From contig NZ_JANBVS010000008.1 of NCBI RefSeq assembly GCF_024586915.1, positions 1 through 64,000 of the forward strand: a DNA stretch of 64,000 nt, given 5' to 3'. The DNA comes from Bradyrhizobium sp. SRS-191 (GTDB lineage: Bacteria > Pseudomonadota > Alphaproteobacteria > Rhizobiales > Xanthobacteraceae). This document shows positions 26,901-37,344 of the stretch, in pieces. The stretch's first letter is position 1. Every line of letters begins with the position of its first letter. Both the position numbers and the translations under genes were made by a program. The notes beneath the pieces were generated by a model, which worked only from the letters and a program-made list of their open reading frames with translations, had not been told where the DNA came from and made no database searches.

Positions 26901-27450
26901 CACCGGCGAATCCCTGGCGGCCCGCAGTCTTGCGATGCAGCGCGGCACGCTGGTGCATCGCCTGCTGCAGTCGCTGCCCGACGTCGCGCCGGAGCGGCGG
27001 CGGGAAGCCGGGCTGCGCTATCTCAAGCGCAATGCCCCCGATTGGCCGGAGGAGGAACGAAACCGGCTCGCTGACAGCGTGCTCGGCGTGATCGGCGATC
27101 CTCGCTTTGCAGCGGTGTTCGCGCCGGGCAGCCGCGCCGAGGTGTCGATCGTCGGCCGGCTGGCGGGCGCGGGGCAGCCGGCGGCGCTGGTGTCCGGCCA
27201 GATCGACCGGCTGGTGGTCACCGAGGCCGAGGTGCTGATCGTCGACTTCAAGACCAACCAGCAGCCGCCCTCCGTGCTGGCCGAGGTGCCCGAGGCCTAT
27301 GTCCGCCAACTCGCGCTGTACCGGGCCGTGCTCGGTCAATTGTACCCCGGACGGACCGTCCGGGCCGCCCTGATCTGGACCGAAGCCCCTGAATTCATGG
27401 AGCTTCCGGCCTCCGCGCTGGACGCCATGCTGCCATCCCAGCACGACTGA
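23977..27450 (+). CDS. addA: Double-strand break repair helicase AddA
   Basis: 1157 residues from the ATG that overlaps the addB stop; an upstream in-frame ATG at 23944 would lie inside addB. UvrD-family motifs in order: Walker A SANAGSGKTHVLVQR (~29-43), ITFTKAAAANMAERV, Walker B VDHVLIDEAQDTSPRQW (~400), GDEKQSIFSFQGADP, VMTVHGAKGLE and RLLYVAMTRAADRL. The C-terminal nuclease motif is EVLIVDFKTNQQPPS. It acts with AddB in recombinational repair. trxA follows 102 bases later. Confidence 0.97.
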   Translation: MVKAPRPIPQAVRDAQTRASNPAASAFVSANAGSGKTHVLVQRVIRLLLDGVPPEKILCITFTKAAAANMAERVFSTLGHWVTLDDDALDSAIKSTGILTSDKKLRASARKLFASALETPGGLKVQTIHALCTRLLQQFPFEANVPARFSVLDERDQTEMMERANLKVLLDAARAPDSAVGRALQVAMANAADSTFKEVVREACLSRDHFMAWTDGAGHVEVAVQHLGEVLGIGADETLEAIERDIVDGPNLPRADWTDIAARLDGGAKTDQKQADQLRAALAFSGSDQVDEYLRVFLTDDKEPRKSVLTKKFAENNPGLAGLFDAEARRLDRVIEKRRAAVVRDRTEALLQIATAAAANYRREKEERGLLDYDDLIDKTLVMLNRVSAGWVHYKLDRGVDHVLIDEAQDTSPRQWDIVAHIIEEFTSGAGARDGLMRTIFAVGDEKQSIFSFQGADPHEFDARRRDLQKRFTDAGLLFDPVSFTYSFRSGPTVLHAVDHVFREREVYSSIHSPDIGYPIHNALTDAGPSLVELWSLCERDDRKEIEGWRAPFDGVSVTSPEVKLSRRIQAEIKRLIRTGTMTGHDGARRRLSYGDMLILVRRRGTAFDAVIQALKHAGIPVAGADRLKLTEHIAIIDLMNLADALLLPQDDLALATALKSPLFGLDDEDLFKLAWQRRGSLREALSAHAVDDARLQAVLRRLQQCERRAAEETPFAFYAWLLGGDGGRRRILARLGHEANDALDEFLELALSYERKAPASLQGFVAWLRAADTEVKRDMEISRDEIRVMTVHGAKGLEASVVFLVDTTSSPADSQRLRLIHVPSGEQEIVVWAGRKADDPQPVAAARTAMLKETEDEYRRLLYVAMTRAADRLVIGGCMPGNMNNVRGGSWYDLMARGLDAAGLEVEVIETEDGPVKRYARPEDIAETAKDEARQMVETAVELPAWLRTAAIEAPGDVAVLRPSDPSADERPVRTGESLAARSLAMQRGTLVHRLLQSLPDVAPERRREAGLRYLKRNAPDWPEEERNRLADSVLGVIGDPRFAAVFAPGSRAEVSIVGRLAGAGQPAALVSGQIDRLVVTEAEVLIVDFKTNQQPPSVLAEVPEAYVRQLALYRAVLGQLYPGRTVRAALIWTEAPEFMELPASALDAMLPSQHD

Positions 27451-27552
27451 GTGAGCGCGCTTGACCGCGCATGATGCCATTCATACTTTGACACCCACGC
27501 TGAGGCGGCGCGATATCAGCGCCGCTCCCTCCAACCCAACGAGGTTATTCCC

Positions 27553-27876
27553 ATGTCCGCCGTGGCCAAGGTTTCCGACGCCGATTTCGAAAGCGAAGTG
27601 CTCAACGCCGACGGTCCGGTCGTGGTCGACTTCTGGGCCGAGTGGTGCGGCCCGTGCCGCATGATCGCGCCGGCCCTCGACGAGATCGCGAGCGCGATGG
27701 GCGACAAGGTCAAGATCGTGAAGCTGAACGTCGACGAGAGCCCGAAGACGGCCTCCAAGTACGGCGTGATGTCGATCCCGACGCTGATGGTGTTCAAGGG
27801 CGGCGAGATGGCCTCCCGCCAGGTCGGCGCAGCGCCCAAGGCGAAGCTGCAGCAGTGGATCTCGTCGTCGATGTGA
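27553..27876 (+). CDS. trxA: Thioredoxin
   Basis: 107 residues, classical thioredoxin size. The active site [14 protein letters not shown] has Cys32 and Cys35, and the cis-Pro loop is [15 protein letters not shown]. It reduces cytoplasmic protein disulfides such as ribonucleotide reductase. Its position next to addBA is a conserved alphaproteobacterial order. Confidence 0.97.
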   Translation: MSAVAKVSDADFESEVLNADGPVVVDFWAEWCGPCRMIAPALDEIASAMGDKVKIVKLNVDESPKTASKYGVMSIPTLMVFKGGEMASRQVGAAPKAKLQQWISSSM

Positions 27877-27884
27877 TCCCGTAG

Positions 27885-27974
27885 GGTGGGCAAAGCAGCC
27901 GCCGTCAGGCGGCAGTGCGCCCCACCACTGGACCAGCATTTTTTCTGAACGGCCGGCGGATTCGCCGGCCGTTC
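27885..27974. repeat. Repeat fragment and strong hairpin after trxA
   Basis: GTAGGGTGGGCAAAG at 27885-27899 matches the arm of the large palindrome at 62388, and its complement-like GCGCCCCACC follows at 27917-27926. Then GAACGGCCGGCG (27947-27958) pairs perfectly with CGCCGGCCGTTC (27963-27974) around GATT. The T-run (TTTTTT, 27939-27944) lies before, not after, the hairpin, so its use as a terminator is uncertain. Confidence 0.5.
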
Positions 27975-28012
27975 GCGTTGAGGGATGTGTTTTCGCGTTT
28001 TCGGATGTCGCC

Positions 28013-29077
28013 ATGCCCGCCCGCGCCCATCGCTCGCCCTCCCGCAAATCAGGCCTGCTGGCCATGGAGGCGCGGTCGGTGGACGCGATCCCGCGCGGCG
28101 AGGAATGGCAATACGAACCGAAATGGGACGGCTTCCGCTGCCTGCTGTCGCGCGACGGCGCCACCGTGACCATGCAGTCCAAGGCTGGCGAGGACCTTGC
28201 GCGCTACTTCCCCGAAGTGGTCGCCGCAGCGCGCGAGCTGAAGGCTATCAGCTTCACGCTCGACGGCGAGCTGGTGGTGCCGCAGGACAAATCGTTTTCG
28301 TTCGACGCACTGCTGCAGCGGATCCATCCGGCCGCCAGTCGTGTGAAGAAGCTGTCAGCGGAGACGCCCGCGCTCTTCCTCGCCTTCGACCTGCTGGCGA
28401 CGGCGAGGGATAAGACGCTCATGACCAAGACGCTGCACGAGCGGCGCCCGGCGCTGGAAGCGTTCGCGAAGGCGAATTTCGCCGATCATCCGACCTTCCG
28501 GCTGTCTCCCGCGACGACGCGGTTCGCGACGGCGCAAGATTGGCTGGCGCAGTCCGGCGGCGGCTCGGACGGCGTGATCGCCAAGCGGATCGACCTGCCC
28601 TATCAGGCGGGCAATCGCGACGGCATGCAGAAGATCAAGCGCTATCGCTCGGCGGATTGTGTCATCGGCGGCTTCCGCTACGCGACCAACAAGGGAGCGA
28701 ACGGCCGCAAGCTGGTCGGCTCGCTGCTGCTTGGCCTCTACGACGATGACGGCCTGCTGCATCACATCGGCTTCACCTCGGCGCTCAAGAAAGACGAAAA
28801 GCCCGGACTGACAGACAAGCTCGAGCCGCTGATCGCGCCGCCCGGCTTCACCGGCAATGCGCCAGGCGGGCCGAGCCGGTGGTCGACGGAGCGGTCGGCC
28901 GAATGGTGCCCGCTGAAGCCGAAGCTGGTGATCGAGGTCTGCTACGACCATTTCTCCGGCGAGCGTTTTCGCCACGGCACCTCGATCCTGCGCTGGCGTC
29001 CGGACAAGTCGCCGAAGCAATGCACCTTCGATCAACTCAAGCAGAAGGTCGCCGATCCCATGAAACTGCTCGCCTGA
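28013..29077 (+). CDS. ligC: ATP-dependent DNA ligase, LigC type
   Basis: 354 residues. The nucleotidyltransferase motif I is YEPKWDGFRC with catalytic Lys37; motifs DGELVV, FLAFDLLA, GSDGVIAKR and QKIKRYRSADCVIGGF follow in order, then an OB-fold domain ending CTFDQLKQK. There is no polymerase or nuclease domain, so it is the stand-alone LigC form, which seals gaps in repair, rather than LigD. Its TGA directly abuts the stop codon of the convergent phosphoesterase gene. Confidence 0.9.
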   Translation: MPARAHRSPSRKSGLLAMEARSVDAIPRGEEWQYEPKWDGFRCLLSRDGATVTMQSKAGEDLARYFPEVVAAARELKAISFTLDGELVVPQDKSFSFDALLQRIHPAASRVKKLSAETPALFLAFDLLATARDKTLMTKTLHERRPALEAFAKANFADHPTFRLSPATTRFATAQDWLAQSGGGSDGVIAKRIDLPYQAGNRDGMQKIKRYRSADCVIGGFRYATNKGANGRKLVGSLLLGLYDDDGLLHHIGFTSALKKDEKPGLTDKLEPLIAPPGFTGNAPGGPSRWSTERSAEWCPLKPKLVIEVCYDHFSGERFRHGTSILRWRPDKSPKQCTFDQLKQKVADPMKLLA

Positions 29078-29818
29078 TCAGCGGATCCAGCCGGTGGCGA
29101 GCGCCGACGCAAACTCTTCGTCGCCATTGGTCCGAGCCAGTTCGGCCATTGCGCCGTGATCATAGGGGACGTGGCGAAAGCTTACGCTCCAACCGGTCGG
29201 CGTCAGCTCGAGGATCGCATAGCGCGCGTCGGGCGTGCCGGCCTGCACGACATGCGGATGCGGGACGTTGTAGGAGAAGCCGGGGCTTCCGACGCTGCCG
29301 GGATTGACGATCAGCCGTCCGTCGCGGAGCCGCACCGCGCGTGCGGTGTGCGTATGCCCGCATAGGATCAACGACTGCGAGATGCCGGCGGCCAGTCGCT
29401 CGATCTCATCGAGCGGCGCGCAAGTGATCGCACCATCCGGCGCGACGCTTTCGAGCCAGTAAGTGTTGTCGTCGTCAGGCGTCGCGTGACACAGGAAGAC
29501 CTCGTCGCGATACACGGCGGTCGCCGGGATCGTGCGCAGCCAATCGAGATGGCCTGCTTCGAGCTGCGGGTACGCCGGCCGCTCCCAGGCGCCCATCCTC
29601 TCGAAAGGGCGGTCGATCAGCCAGCGATCATGATTGCCGCGCACATGCATTGCATCGAGCGGCATCAACAAATCCATCGTCTTGCGCGCGTCGAGCGGGC
29701 CGCTCGCCATGTCGCCGAGATTGACGATCTCGGTCACGCCTTGGGCCCGGATGTCCGCGAGCACGGCCTCCAGCGCGAGATGGTTGCCGTGGACGTCGGC
29801 GATCGCGGCGAAGCGCAT
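29078..29818 (-). CDS. Metallophosphoesterase, YfcE-like
   Basis: 246 residues. Metal-binding motifs in order: IADVHGNH (DxH), NLGDMASGP (GD), VRGNHDRW (GNHD), CHATPDD and LCGHTHTA (GHxH). The fold is that of YfcE/MJ0936-type phosphodiesterases; the natural substrate is not known. It sits 11 bases after folC on the same strand and is probably the last gene of the long aroA-to-folC block. Confidence 0.85.
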   Translation of the reverse strand: MRFAAIADVHGNHLALEAVLADIRAQGVTEIVNLGDMASGPLDARKTMDLLMPLDAMHVRGNHDRWLIDRPFERMGAWERPAYPQLEAGHLDWLRTIPATAVYRDEVFLCHATPDDDNTYWLESVAPDGAITCAPLDEIERLAAGISQSLILCGHTHTARAVRLRDGRLIVNPGSVGSPGFSYNVPHPHVVQAGTPDARYAILELTPTGWSVSFRHVPYDHGAMAELARTNGDEEFASALATGWIR

Positions 29819-29829
29819 GGGCTATGTCC

Positions 29830-31170
29830 TCAGGTCGGCGGCGTGCCGTTGAGGTCGAGCACGTGGCCTGCGAGATAAAGCGACCCCGTGATGAGAATAC
29901 GCGGCGGCACCTCATAGGCAAGCCGCGCGATGCCGGCGAGCGCGGACGCCACGCCGTCGGCGATCTCGACGCGCATGCCGAGCGTGCGCGCGGCCGCCGC
30001 GAGATCGGCCGGCGCCATCGCGTTGCTCTCGTTCGGAATGGGAACGACGATGATGTGGCGCGTCAGTCCCGCGAAATTGCCGAGGAAGGCTGCGGCATCC
30101 TTGTTGCCCATCATGCCGACGATGACGACGAGCTGCCGCGAGACGCGCTCTTCGAGATCGCCGATCGCCGCGGCAACGACGCGGCCGCCTTCGGCATTGT
30201 GGCCGCCGTCGAGCCAGATCTCCGCGCCCTGCGGCGCGATCGCGGTGAGCGCGCCGATCGACAGCCGCTGCATGCGCGCTGGCCATTCGGCGTTGACGAT
30301 GCCGTCTTCGAACGCCTTGGTCGTGAGCTTGAACCGATCGACCGCGCGCAAGGTCGCGATCGCAAGACCCGCATTATCGAACTGATGCCGGCCGAACAGT
30401 TTTGGCGCCGGCAGATCAAGCAGACCGCGATCGTCCTGATAGACGAGACGATTGCGCTCGACGCTGACGTGCCAGCTCTCGCCCGCGGCAAACAGCGGCG
30501 CGCGCTGGCGCTTGGCCTCGTGCTCGATCACAGCCATCGCATCCGGCTCCTGCGCCGCCGAGATCACCGGGCAGCCGCGCTTGATGATGGCGGCCTTCTC
30601 GGCCGCGATCAGCGCGCGGGTATCGCCCAGGAATTCCATGTGATCCATGCTGATCGGCGTCAGCACGGAGGCCGCGACCTGCTCCACCACGTTGGTGGAA
30701 TCGAGCCGGCCGCCGAGCCCGACTTCGAGCAGCACGACATCGGCCGGGTGCCTGGCGAACAGCACGAACGCCGCAACGGTCTTGACCTCGAAGAAGGTGA
30801 TCGGCGCGCCGGCATTGACCCGTTCGCATTCGAGCAGCGCCGCGATCAGTTCGTCATCGTCGACCAGCACGCCGCCGCCGACCTGACCGAGCCGGTAGCT
30901 CTCGTTGATGCGGACCAGCCAGGGCGACGTGAAGACATGAACGCGCAGGCCTGCCGCTTCCAGCATCGCGCGCAGATAAGCGACCGTGGAGCCCTTGCCG
31001 TTGGTGCCGGCGACATGGATCACCGGCGGCAGCTTGCGCTCGGGATGATCGAGCTGCGCGAGCAGCCGGTGCATGCGCTCCAGCCCGAGCGAGATCTTGC
31101 TCGGATGCAGCGCCGAGAGGCGCGTGATCAGTTCGTCGAGCGAAGGCTTGGGCTGGGCGAGATCGTTCAC
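29830..31170 (-). CDS. folC: Bifunctional folylpolyglutamate/dihydrofolate synthase
   Basis: 446 residues from a GTG that overlaps the accD stop (GTGA), so translation is coupled. The P-loop [19 protein letters not shown] and the Mur-ligase-type segments ([27 protein letters not shown]) identify FolC, which adds glutamate to dihydropteroate and to tetrahydrofolates. The accD-folC order is conserved in many proteobacteria. Confidence 0.95.
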   Translation of the reverse strand: MNDLAQPKPSLDELITRLSALHPSKISLGLERMHRLLAQLDHPERKLPPVIHVAGTNGKGSTVAYLRAMLEAAGLRVHVFTSPWLVRINESYRLGQVGGGVLVDDDELIAALLECERVNAGAPITFFEVKTVAAFVLFARHPADVVLLEVGLGGRLDSTNVVEQVAASVLTPISMDHMEFLGDTRALIAAEKAAIIKRGCPVISAAQEPDAMAVIEHEAKRQRAPLFAAGESWHVSVERNRLVYQDDRGLLDLPAPKLFGRHQFDNAGLAIATLRAVDRFKLTTKAFEDGIVNAEWPARMQRLSIGALTAIAPQGAEIWLDGGHNAEGGRVVAAAIGDLEERVSRQLVVIVGMMGNKDAAAFLGNFAGLTRHIIVVPIPNESNAMAPADLAAAARTLGMRVEIADGVASALAGIARLAYEVPPRILITGSLYLAGHVLDLNGTPPT

Positions 31171-32105
31171 GCGCTCGTTGCGACCGCCGGCGCTTCCGCC
31201 ACCTCAGTGGGCTTGGCCGGCGGCGGCAGCTGCGGCGCGGGCTTGGCGTGCTCGACGGCCGGCGCCTTGGTCAACAGGCGACACAGCCGTGCCAAGGTCG
31301 GGCGCAGGTCGTGGCGATGCACGACCATGTCGACCATGCCGTGGTCGAGCAGGTACTCGGCACGCTGGAAACCCTCAGGCAGCTTCTCGCGGATGGTCTG
31401 CTCGATGACGCGGGCACCGGCGAAACCGATCAGCGCGCCGGGCTCGGCGATGTGGACGTCGCCCAGCATCGCGTAGGACGCCGTGACGCCACCGGTGGTC
31501 GGATTGGTCTGCACGACGATGTAGGGCAGCTTGGCCTCGCGCAGCATTTGAACTGCGACCGTCGTGCGCGGCATCTGCATTAGCGACAGGATGCCCTCCT
31601 GCATGCGCGCGCCGCCGGAGGCCGCGAACACGATGAAGGGCGACTTCTTCTCGACCGCGAGCTCCAGCCCGCGCACGATCGCCTCTCCGGCGGCCATGCC
31701 GAGCGAACCGCCCATGAAGTCGAAATCCTGCACGGCGATGACGACGCCCATGCCTTCGAGCTTGCCGAAACCGACCTTGACGGCATCGTTCATGCCGGTG
31801 CGCGCGCGCGCATCCTTGATGCGGTCGGCATAGCGGCGCTCGTCACGGAACTTCAGCGGATCGGGCGTCACGTCAGGCAACGCGACGTCGAACCAGGTCT
31901 CGTTGTCGAACATCGACTTCAACCGCGCCGTCGCGCCCATGCGCATGTGGTAGTTGGAGCCGGGGATGACGAACTGGTTGGCCTCGACGTCCTTGTAGAA
32001 CACGAGCTGTCCGGAATCCGGGCACTTGATCCAGAGGTTCTCCGGCGTCTCGCGGCGCAGGATGTTGCGGATCTTCGGCCGGACCACGTTGGTAAGCCAG
32101 TTCAT
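31167..32105 (-). CDS. accD: Acetyl-CoA carboxylase carboxyltransferase beta subunit
   Basis: 312 residues. It is one half of the carboxyltransferase that makes malonyl-CoA for fatty acid synthesis (partner AccA, not in the window). The catalytic core is intact (GFAKLEG-like [45 protein letters not shown]). The N-terminal C4 zinc ribbon of E. coli AccD is degraded: Cys28 remains, but the other three positions are Ser31, Ile47 and Ser50. I recall this as usual for the Bradyrhizobium/Rhodopseudomonas group. A Pro/Ala-rich tail ends the protein. Confidence 0.96.
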   Translation of the reverse strand: MNWLTNVVRPKIRNILRRETPENLWIKCPDSGQLVFYKDVEANQFVIPGSNYHMRMGATARLKSMFDNETWFDVALPDVTPDPLKFRDERRYADRIKDARARTGMNDAVKVGFGKLEGMGVVIAVQDFDFMGGSLGMAAGEAIVRGLELAVEKKSPFIVFAASGGARMQEGILSLMQMPRTTVAVQMLREAKLPYIVVQTNPTTGGVTASYAMLGDVHIAEPGALIGFAGARVIEQTIREKLPEGFQRAEYLLDHGMVDMVVHRHDLRPTLARLCRLLTKAPAVEHAKPAPQLPPPAKPTEVAEAPAVATSA

Positions 32106-32199
32106 GAAAAGCTCCGTTTTGCGGTCGCCCGGATATATGGCGGGATGGCGGCGTCACGGCAAGCCATACCGCGGCGCTCCATACACGGGTGGTTGATGG

Positions 32200-33032
32200 C
32201 TATTCCGCGGCCTGCTGGGCGCCCCGCACGCCCTGGGCCAGGGCTGCGGCGAGGTCGGCGACTGCACTGACCGTCTTGGGCGTGGCGCGGCCCTCGGCGT
32301 CCAGGCTCGCCTTCAGCGCGTCGACCAGGGCGGTGCCCACCACCGCGCCGTCGGCATTGGCCGCAATCGCGCGGGCGGTCTCCGGTGTCCGGATGCCGAA
32401 ACCGACGCAGACCGGAAGCGCGGTGTGGCGCTTGATCCGCGCCACGGCAGCGCCCACGGCGGAGGAGTCCGCCGCAGCCGCGCCGGTGATGCCGGTGATC
32501 GAGACGTAGTAGACGAAACCGGAGGTATTCGCGAGCACGGCCGGCAGGCGCTTGTCGTCGGTCGTCGGCGTCGCCAGGCGGATGAAGTTCAAGCCCGCCT
32601 TGAGGGCCGGGATGCACAATTCGTCGTCTTCCTCCGGCGGCAGGTCGACAATGATCAGGCCGTCGACACCGGCGCCCTTCGCATCATCGAGGAACTTGTC
32701 GACGCCGTAGATGTAGATCGGGTTGTAGTAGCCCATCAGCACGATCGGCGTGTCAGCGTCGCTGTCGCGGAAGCTGCGCACGAGACCAAGCGTCTTCTTC
32801 AACGTCATGCCCGCTTTCAGCGCGCGCAGGCCTGCCGCCTGGATCGACGGTCCGTCCGCCATGGGATCGGTGAAGGGCATGCCGATCTCGATGATATCAG
32901 CGCCCGCCTGCGGCAGCGCCTTCACGATCGCGAGCGACGTCTCCGGATCAGGGTCGCCCCCCATCACGAAGGTGACGAACGCCGAGCGGCCTTCCTTCTT
33001 CAACTGCGCGAAGCGCGCATCCATCCGCGTCG

Positions 33033-33036
<4 letters not shown>
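32200..33036 (-). CDS. trpA: Tryptophan synthase alpha chain
   Basis: 278 residues from a GTG overlapping the trpB stop (GTGA). It cleaves indole-3-glycerol phosphate to indole, which is channelled to TrpB. Catalytic Glu and Asp are in [17 protein letters not shown]; the phosphate-binding [14 protein letters not shown] and GAVVGTALV are in the C-terminal third. The last gene of trpFBA; accD begins 94 bases later on the same strand. Confidence 0.97.
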
Positions 33037-34252
<1,216 letters not shown>

Positions 34253-34256
<4 letters not shown>

Positions 34257-34912
34257 TGCACGCTCAACTCTTCAGCGGCCCGCGCCGCGCGAATGAAATC
34301 CCGGATCATGTCGCAATCCTTCACACCCGGCGTCCGCTCGACACCAGAGGACACGTCGACGCCGCCGGCGCGCGTCGTCCGCACGGCCTCGGCGACATTG
34401 TCGGCGCTCAATCCGCCGGACACCATGAACGGGCGGCCCAGCTTCAGTCCCTGCAGCACATGCCAGTCGAAGGTGGCGCCGAGGCCACCGGGGCGCGTCG
34501 CATCCTTCGGGGCGCGCGCGTCGAACAGGATGCGGTCGCACACCTCGGCATAGCCGGCCAGCGGCGCGAGATCGGCTGAAGTCTCCACCGGAATGGCCTT
34601 CATGACCGGCAGGCCGAAGCGCTGCTTGAGATCGCGAATGCGCGCGACGCTCTCGCGGCCATGCAATTGGAGGAGGTCCGGGCGCAGGGTCTCGACGATG
34701 TTCTCGAACGTCGCATCATCGGCATCGACCGTCAGCGCCACCTTGAGCGCACGCCCCTTTGCCTGCTGGCCGAGCTCGCGCGCGGCTGTGAGGCCGACAT
34801 GACGGGGCGACGGCGGAAAGAACACGAATCCCACCATGTCGGCACCCGCGCCAAGCGCGGCACCGAGGGTGTCGGGCGTGGTCAGGCCGCAGATTTTGAC
34901 GAGCAGGGACAT
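34253..34912 (-). CDS. trpF: Phosphoribosylanthranilate isomerase
   Basis: 219 residues from ATG 34912 ([16 protein letters not shown]); a GTG five codons upstream is possible, but neither start has a clear ribosome binding site. The catalytic Cys is in VKICGL, and the Asp and phosphate-binding segments are in ILFDARAP and [16 protein letters not shown]. It catalyses the third step of tryptophan synthesis. First gene of the trpFBA cluster; trpE, trpD and trpC are elsewhere. Confidence 0.95.
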
Positions 34913-34992
34913 CGGGAAAGAACGCACGTCCGGACGAAAGGGATCACCTGGAGCCGACGACTTCCGAAGGCCGTTCAGGCTTTGCGCGCCTT

Positions 34993-35385
34993 CTACAACG
35001 CGGCGCCCTGCTTGTCTCGCCCATAAGGGGCGAAAAGCCGGGCCGGGGCGGCCGGAACCAGGGATTGTCCCGGGCCCTGGTTCGCACGCGCCGCGGCAGT
35101 CAGCTGGGCGACTTGCGCGCGGGCGGCTTCGGCATCAGCCTGATGGCGGCGGGCGGCGCGGCGCCAACGGCGCTGGCCGATCCAGGTCGCGCAGCCGCCG
35201 GCGATCACGCCCAGGATCGCCACGGCGATGATCAGGGCAAACAGCGGCACCGCCGCCGAGAGCGCCGGATCGGTCGCGTTGAACGGATCGAATGATACGG
35301 TAACGAAATGCCGGTTGGCGACCGCGAAAACGACGAACAGCACCAACAACGGAAGGACGATCACCACGGTGAAGAATTTTCGCAT
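34993..35385 (-). CDS. lapA: LapA/DUF1049 membrane protein
   Basis: 130 residues from ATG 35385 (MRKFFTVVIVLPLL); an in-frame upstream ATG at 35433 would add 16 residues. Two membrane helices (VVIVLPLLVLFVVFAVANR and PLFALIIAVAILGVIAGGCAT) with NRHFVTVSFDPF between them are typical of LapA, followed by a basic then Ala/Gln-rich cytoplasmic tail. In enterobacteria LapA/LapB regulate LPS synthesis through LpxC. Here it sits between ihfB and trpF, a common alphaproteobacterial order. Confidence 0.8.
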   Translation of the reverse strand: MRKFFTVVIVLPLLVLFVVFAVANRHFVTVSFDPFNATDPALSAAVPLFALIIAVAILGVIAGGCATWIGQRRWRRAARRHQADAEAARAQVAQLTAAARANQGPGQSLVPAAPARLFAPYGRDKQGAAL

Positions 35386-35462
35386 GCGCTCGCTCGTATC
35401 AGTCAGGCTGGTTTCGCCTCGATCAGCCGCCAACGACTAACACGTCCGGCGCGAGACGCGCG

Positions 35463-35786
35463 TCACTCGTCCGTATCGTCGGCGTCCTCGCCAGCGCCTG
35501 CCGGATTGTCCCGGTTCAGCCGCTCGCGCATTTCCTTGCCCGTCTTGAAGAACGGAACGCTCTTCTGGTCCACCGGGACATGGGCGCCGGTCCGCGGATT
35601 GCGCCCGGCGCGCGCCGGCCGATGCTTGACCGAGAACGCTCCAAAGCCGCGCAGCTCGACGCGATCACCGCGCGCGAGCGCGGCCACGATCTCATCGAGG
35701 ATCGCATTGACGATGTTCTCGACATCCCGCTGGTAGAGATGCGGGTTGTGCTCGGCGATACGCTGAACCAGCTCGGATTTGATCAT
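35463..35786 (-). CDS. ihfB: Integration host factor beta subunit
   Basis: 107 residues. HU/IHF fold: [17 protein letters not shown], then [19 protein letters not shown] and the DNA-binding arm [27 protein letters not shown] bends DNA and, among other tasks, brings NtrC-type activators to sigma-54 promoters, such as that before the second glnK. An acidic tail ends the protein. It lies downstream of sppA, as in many relatives. Confidence 0.95.
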   Translation of the reverse strand: MIKSELVQRIAEHNPHLYQRDVENIVNAILDEIVAALARGDRVELRGFGAFSVKHRPARAGRNPRTGAHVPVDQKSVPFFKTGKEMRERLNRDNPAGAGEDADDTDE

Positions 35787-35955
35787 CGAGAAAATGTACC
35801 CGGGGAGACAGTCCCATTTCCGTGAAAATATGCAGGACTGTCAAGACGCTAAATCATTCATCGGCCCCGTGAATCGGCTTTCGTGGCCCGATCCCGGGCC
35901 ATCTGACCGCACACCCTTAGCGAGAACATCGTCGCGACGATTGTCTTGACGAGCT

Positions 35956-36936
35956 TCAATTCCCCGTCGCGGGGGTCCAGAGCGCCAGCATGCCGTCGAG
36001 GCCGACCCGATCGACCGCCTGGACGACGCCGGCGCGCTCGATCTGGCGCGCGATGCCGGACAGGCCGACCGCGTCGAGCGCCATCGAGGCGGCCGTGCGC
36101 AGGAAGGTGAGGTCGCCGAACCGCGGCACCAGCTTGTAGTCGCGTACGGGGAGGTCCTTCTTGACGTTCTTGTTGGCGACGAGCCACGCCACCGCCGTCT
36201 TCTCGTCGCCGAGCTCGTCGATCAGCTTGAGCTCGACCGCCTGACGTCCGGTGAAGACGCGGCCGTCCGCCACCTTCTCCAGCTGTGCATCGTCCATGCC
36301 GCGGCGGCTCTTCACGAGGCCGCGGAACCAGGCGTAGGAATCCTTCACGAGGTCATCGAGCGCAGCGCGCGCTTCCGGGCTGGTCGGCTCATAGCCGTTG
36401 GGCGCGGCCTTCAGCGGCGAGGACTTCACCTCCTCGATCTTCACGCCGACGGTCTTCAGCAGCTCGCTGACATTGGGATACTGGAACAGGACGCCGATCG
36501 AGCCGACCAGCGAGCTCTGCTGGGCGACGATGTGATCGGACGCAATGGCGCCGATGTAGCCGCCGGAGGCCGCGAGACCTTCGACCACGACGACGAGCGG
36601 CTTCTTCGCCTTCAGGCGAACGAGCGAATCGTAGAGCTGCTCGGAGCCGGCGGTGGTTCCGCCGGGGGAGTTGATATGAACGACCACGGCCTCGGCCGAG
36701 GAGTTCTCGAGCCGCTCCAGCGCCTCGACGCGCTCCTGATCGCTGCGGATCAGCCCCTCGATGTTGACGCGGGCGATCGAGCCGGAGGTCGACAGCGCCG
36801 TGCGGCCGCGCGGCGACATCGCAAGGCCGATGGCCGAGAGCGCCGCAATCGCGATCAGCACCGCCACGACCCGCCAGAACGTCAGCTTGCGGCGCAGCCT
36901 GCGGCGATCGACGATCACATCGGAATCAAGCGACAT
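35956..36936 (-). CDS. sppA: Signal peptide peptidase SppA
   Basis: 326 residues, the short (36K) type. One N-terminal membrane helix (WRVVAVLIAIAALSAIGLAM) anchors it. The ClpP/crotonase fold carries HINSPGGT, the nucleophile Ser in EGLAASGGYIGAI, and the Lys general base about 53 residues on in VKSSPLKAAP. It digests signal peptides left in the inner membrane. It stands between rpsA and ihfB. Confidence 0.93.
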   Translation of the reverse strand: MSLDSDVIVDRRRLRRKLTFWRVVAVLIAIAALSAIGLAMSPRGRTALSTSGSIARVNIEGLIRSDQERVEALERLENSSAEAVVVHINSPGGTTAGSEQLYDSLVRLKAKKPLVVVVEGLAASGGYIGAIASDHIVAQQSSLVGSIGVLFQYPNVSELLKTVGVKIEEVKSSPLKAAPNGYEPTSPEARAALDDLVKDSYAWFRGLVKSRRGMDDAQLEKVADGRVFTGRQAVELKLIDELGDEKTAVAWLVANKNVKKDLPVRDYKLVPRFGDLTFLRTAASMALDAVGLSGIARQIERAGVVQAVDRVGLDGMLALWTPATGN

Positions 36937-37290
36937 AGGAAGCTCCTGGAAGTCTCGGCGCGTTTTGCAGCCGCAGCCTGAATATCTCGTTATCCGATTA
37001 CATCAATCGCGGCGCATTTTGAAGAAAGGAAGGCTTCGCCACGAAGCCGCCCAAGGGTCGACGGGCTCCGAGCAGGCCGCAGGGCTAGCGTATTCGATGA
37101 TCGGAGTCTTGCTCTCATCTCTCTCCACGTCGTCATGGCCGGGCTTGTCCCGGCCATCCACGTCGTTCGGCGCGTGGGAGCCACGTGGATGCCCGGGACA
37201 AGCCCGGGCATGACGGAGCAACTAACTTGCAGGTTCGATCGTATCGGCATCCGCGATGGCGAGGGGCGGGTCGAAATGCCCTGAGGGCAC
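36937..37290. other. Intergenic gap between rpsA terminator and sppA
   Basis: Holds the sppA leader at the left and the palindromic repeat at 37131-37215. No open frame here looks coding and I saw no clear sppA promoter. Confidence 0.4.
37131..37215. repeat. Palindromic intergenic repeat, CGTCATGGCCGGG type
   Basis: CGTCATGGCCGGGCTTGTCC at the left pairs with GGGACAAGCCCGGGCATGAC at the right (GG/CC mismatched at one step), with inner arms CATCCACGT and ACGTGGATG. The loop is GTTCGGCGCGTGGG. It is a third family of intergenic palindrome in the window, distinct from those at 20.4 and 20.6 kb. Confidence 0.75.
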
Positions 37291-37320
37291 AAAAAAAGCC
37301 CCGGCGTGAACCGGGGCTTT
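37291..37320 (-). terminator. Intrinsic terminator of rpsA
   Basis: On the minus strand AAAGCCCCGG-TTCACG-CCGGGGCTTT is a 10-bp hairpin followed by TTTT. It starts 25 bases after the rpsA stop codon, so rpsA transcripts should mostly end here and sppA has its own promoter or relies on readthrough. Confidence 0.92.
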
Positions 37321-37344
37321 GATCTCGTGACGCGAACCGAAGGC

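Noticed and set aside
29824..31476. A 550-codon plus-strand frame over folC and accD
   Set aside because: Antisense shadow of two clear housekeeping genes.
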